This document shows, in pieces, positions 32,740 to 34,481 of a stretch of DNA of 34,481 nt. Numbering within the stretch: the first letter of the stretch is position 1; each line of letters starts with the position of its first letter. The notes beneath the pieces are model-generated. The model had not been told where the DNA came from and searched no databases. It was given only the letters and a program-made list of their open reading frames with translations. The stretch comes from Candidatus Methanoperedens sp. (GTDB lineage: Archaea > Halobacteriota > Methanosarcinia > Methanosarcinales > Methanoperedenaceae), in the NCBI GenBank assembly GCA_026552835.1, contig JAPMTY010000016.1, positions 1 through 34,481 on the forward strand. Direction: 5' to 3'. Made by a program: the position numbers and the translations under genes.

Positions 32740-33813
32740 CTATTCAAACAACCTTGCCAGAAGCCACTGCGGCTCAAACTTCACCAGATCCTTATACGTC
32801 TGCCCTACTCCCAAAAATAATATGGGCTTCCCTGTCGTGTAAGATATTGATATAGCCGCCCCGCCCTTTGAATCTGCATCCGCTTTTGTCAGGATACTGC
32901 CGTTAAAAGGCACTGCATTGTTAAACAGCTTGGCACGTTCAACCGCATCATTTCCTGCCACAGCTTCGTCCACAAAAATAACAAGGTCGGGCTGGTTCAC
33001 CCTGCACACCTTCTTTAACTGATCCATCAGGTTCACATTCGTGTGCATCCTGCCTGCCGTATCCGCAAGCACGATATCCTTATGTTTTGCCTTTGCGAAT
33101 TGTACTGCGTCGTACACGATAGCCGCAGGGTCTGCACCTTCCTGGTGTTTGATTATTTTCACTCCAAGAGCCTCTGCATGCCTGTCGATTTGCTCAATCG
33201 CGCCGGCGCGGAATGTGTCGGCTGCGGCAATCACCACTGAATATCCCTGCGCCATGAAACGCTCTGCCATTTTGGCAACAGTCGTTGTCTTGCCAGTTCC
33301 GTTCACTCCGACAAAAACAATGCTTACTGGCTTATTGGCTTTCTTAATAAAGCCGTCAAAATCAAAAGAGTCAACCGATATTACTTTTAAAATCGCGTTT
33401 TTAATCGCAGTTTCGACAATTTTCCCTGTATCAGAGCCGATTTTCCTCCGGCTTCCCACAAGTTCTGTTTTCACAGATTCCACGATTTTCTCAGCCACAG
33501 GCAACGCCACATCGCTCTCAAGAAGCGCCATTTCAAGTTCCCATAAATGGTCCTTCAGGCTGCCTTCCTCGATAATGAACTCCTGTTCAAGAACCGCAGC
33601 TTTAATCTTATCAAAAATGCCGAATTTTTCAGGCGCTTTTGCAGGGGGCTCGGGAGTTTTTAGAGTCTCTTTTTTAACTGCGGCTTCTGTTTTAACGGCT
33701 TGAGCCGCTTCCTTAACATGCTCTGTTTTTACGACTTCTTTCTCTTTTTCTTCTATTGCGCCGCCAAGGATTTTTTTAAAACTGCCAAGCTTTTCCTTTA
33801 GTTTATCAAACAT
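32740..33813 (-). CDS. ftsY: Signal recognition particle receptor FtsY
   Basis: SRP-receptor GTPase that docks SRP-bound ribosomes to the membrane translocon. The 357-residue product has a charged N-terminal A-like region (about 1-65, Lys/Glu-rich) for membrane contact, a helical N-domain (about 66-155) and the NG GTPase domain: G1 GVNGTGKT (169-176), DTFRAGAIEQ, G3 DTAGRM, G4 TKAD and the closing GVGQTYKDLVKF. It is preceded by pfdA and rpl20A in the same direction, with a 29-bp gap to pfdA. Its stop lies 7 bp from that of convergent tgtA. Confidence 0.97.
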   Translation of the reverse strand: MFDKLKEKLGSFKKILGGAIEEKEKEVVKTEHVKEAAQAVKTEAAVKKETLKTPEPPAKAPEKFGIFDKIKAAVLEQEFIIEEGSLKDHLWELEMALLESDVALPVAEKIVESVKTELVGSRRKIGSDTGKIVETAIKNAILKVISVDSFDFDGFIKKANKPVSIVFVGVNGTGKTTTVAKMAERFMAQGYSVVIAAADTFRAGAIEQIDRHAEALGVKIIKHQEGADPAAIVYDAVQFAKAKHKDIVLADTAGRMHTNVNLMDQLKKVCRVNQPDLVIFVDEAVAGNDAVERAKLFNNAVPFNGSILTKADADSKGGAAISISYTTGKPILFLGVGQTYKDLVKFEPQWLLARLFE

Positions 33814-33842
33814 ATTTACAAAAAAAATTCACCGGGAAAAAC

Positions 33843-34292
33843 TCACTGGGCGCGCATGGGCTGCTGGGCATGCTGCGCTTGCTGGTGCTTCTGTACAAGC
33901 TTCTGGATATTCTGCAGTTCCTGCCCGAGTTTTGTGATTGTGCCGTTTAATTGCTCAAGATACTTGCTAAGCTCCTCTTTTTTCTTATCAAGGAACACTT
34001 TTGCATCTTCAACATTCTTTTCGACGCTCACGCCTGCGCCAACTCCTACAACGACTGTATCCGTGCTGGTGAGTGTGGCTTTGACAAAAGAGCCGAATCC
34101 CACTGGCACAAGGGTTTCTTGACCTGCAGGTTCGTCTTTCAAGGCTGTGATTGTCGTTAATGCTGTTTCCACATCCCTGATGGTCAGCTTTACCATGTTT
34201 ATCTGCTGGGCCAATGACTCAGCCTGATACTGGTAAGCCTGGTGTCTTTCGGACAAATCCTCAAGCTGCTGCTGGGTCAATACACCGCTCAT
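33843..34292 (-). CDS. pfdA: Prefoldin alpha subunit
   Basis: Part of the hexameric prefoldin chaperone that captures nascent chains and hands them to the thermosome. The 149-residue product has an N-terminal helix with LSERHQAYQYQAESLAQQINMVKLTIRDVETAL, a central beta-hairpin (VPVGFGSFVKATLTSTDTVVVGVGAG) and a C-terminal coiled-coil helix (VEDAKVFLDKKKEELSKYLEQLNGTI). It is a little longer than the usual archaeal alpha subunit of about 140. Its start overlaps the stop of rpl20A by 3 bp, so it is translationally coupled to that gene and followed by ftsY. Confidence 0.96.
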   Translation of the reverse strand: MSGVLTQQQLEDLSERHQAYQYQAESLAQQINMVKLTIRDVETALTTITALKDEPAGQETLVPVGFGSFVKATLTSTDTVVVGVGAGVSVEKNVEDAKVFLDKKKEELSKYLEQLNGTITKLGQELQNIQKLVQKHQQAQHAQQPMRAQ

Positions 34293-34468
34293 TTTGCAAC
34301 CTCTTCTACTGATTCGATTTTTACCAGGCGGCGTTTAAGCCTGTGCTCACTTCCTATTAATGAATATGTTTTCTCTGATGCATTCTTTTTATTCAGACTT
34401 GTTATTGTTTTTGTAAATCTTTCCCATTTGAGTCCTGCTTTGAATGTGCCTTTTACCATGAAATTCAT
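34289..34468 (-). CDS. rpl20A: Archaeal ribosomal protein LX (L18a/L20a)
   Basis: A 59-residue basic protein matching archaeal large-subunit protein LX, the L18ae/L20A homologue: the N-terminal FMVKGTFKAGLKWERFTK and YSLIGSEHRLKRRLVKIESV segments are diagnostic. The ATG at 34468 has a GGTGA ribosome site. It heads the conserved archaeal rpl20A-pfdA-ftsY run, and the stop overlaps the pfdA start by 3 bp. The gene is complete, ending 13 bases before the window edge; genes upstream (commonly L39e, L31e, aIF6) are not seen. Confidence 0.94.
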   Translation of the reverse strand: MNFMVKGTFKAGLKWERFTKTITSLNKKNASEKTYSLIGSEHRLKRRLVKIESVEEVAK

Positions 34469-34481
34469 AATATCACCTGAA

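Noticed and set aside
1..34481. CRISPR array, insertion-sequence transposase, integrase, rRNA or tRNA genes
   Set aside because: No regularly spaced 25-40 bp repeats, no transposase or integrase motifs, and no tRNA/rRNA signatures were seen anywhere in the window.

Overview
This window is chromosomal DNA from an archaeon, most likely a relative of the Methanosarcinales; the mix of genes would fit a Candidatus Methanoperedens-like (ANME-2d) genome, but that placement is inference. The archaeal markers are the ribosomal protein LX - prefoldin alpha - FtsY cluster, an archaeal tRNA-guanine transglycosylase, an NrpR-type nitrogen-regulator domain, archaeal-type aspartate-semialdehyde dehydrogenase and TATA-box promoters. 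Bacterial-type chaperones (GrpE, DnaK, DnaJ, ClpB) sit beside them, as is known in Methanosarcina.

Layout. 1-3.4 kb: the heat-shock operon grpE(partial)-dnaK-dnaJ. 3.4-5.7 kb: an AT-rich orphan membrane protein, a predicted nucleotidyltransferase, and a VapBC-type toxin-antitoxin pair whose toxin lacks its N-terminal half. 5.8-8.4 kb: clpB. 8.5-14.9 kb: a TP-linker surface protein, hemB with a DUF2227 membrane protein, a lipoprotein with a transglutaminase-like Cys/His pattern, a stand-alone NrpR effector domain, an uncharacterised protein, a VOC protein, a circularly permuted GTPase and YwbE. 14.9-16.7 kb: an AT-rich island with a complete EcoRV-like type II restriction-modification system. 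16.8-21.4 kb: an AIR synthase-related protein, hisH and an aminotransferase on the minus strand, then a small ferredoxin and asd on the plus strand. 21.4-25.5 kb: two TP-rich membrane-anchored proteins separated by a chimeric scar made of the 3' end of purH fused to the 3' end of asd, then purH itself. 25.6-28.1 kb: adenine deaminase and a divergent phosphoribosyltransferase. 28.1-30.1 kb: a minus-strand operon (hexapeptide acyltransferase, DUF1405 membrane protein, zinc-ribbon protein, nitroreductase). 30.1-31.3 kb: a structured non-coding stretch and a small possible DNA-binding protein with inverted repeats at its promoter. 31.3-34.5 kb: tgtA, then ftsY, pfdA and rpl20A (LX) on the minus strand.

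Working together: GrpE/DnaK/DnaJ and ClpB form a disaggregation system. PurH (IMP synthesis), adenine deaminase (adenine to hypoxanthine) and the phosphoribosyltransferase (possibly hypoxanthine to IMP) converge on the purine nucleotide pool. LX, prefoldin and FtsY belong to translation, folding and protein targeting. The most notable items are the archaeal EcoRV/M.EcoRV pair in a region where GATATC sites are abundant, and the purH-asd scar, which reads as the footprint of a tandem duplication. Several start codons are non-AUG or internal to the longest open frame; these are noted gene by gene.
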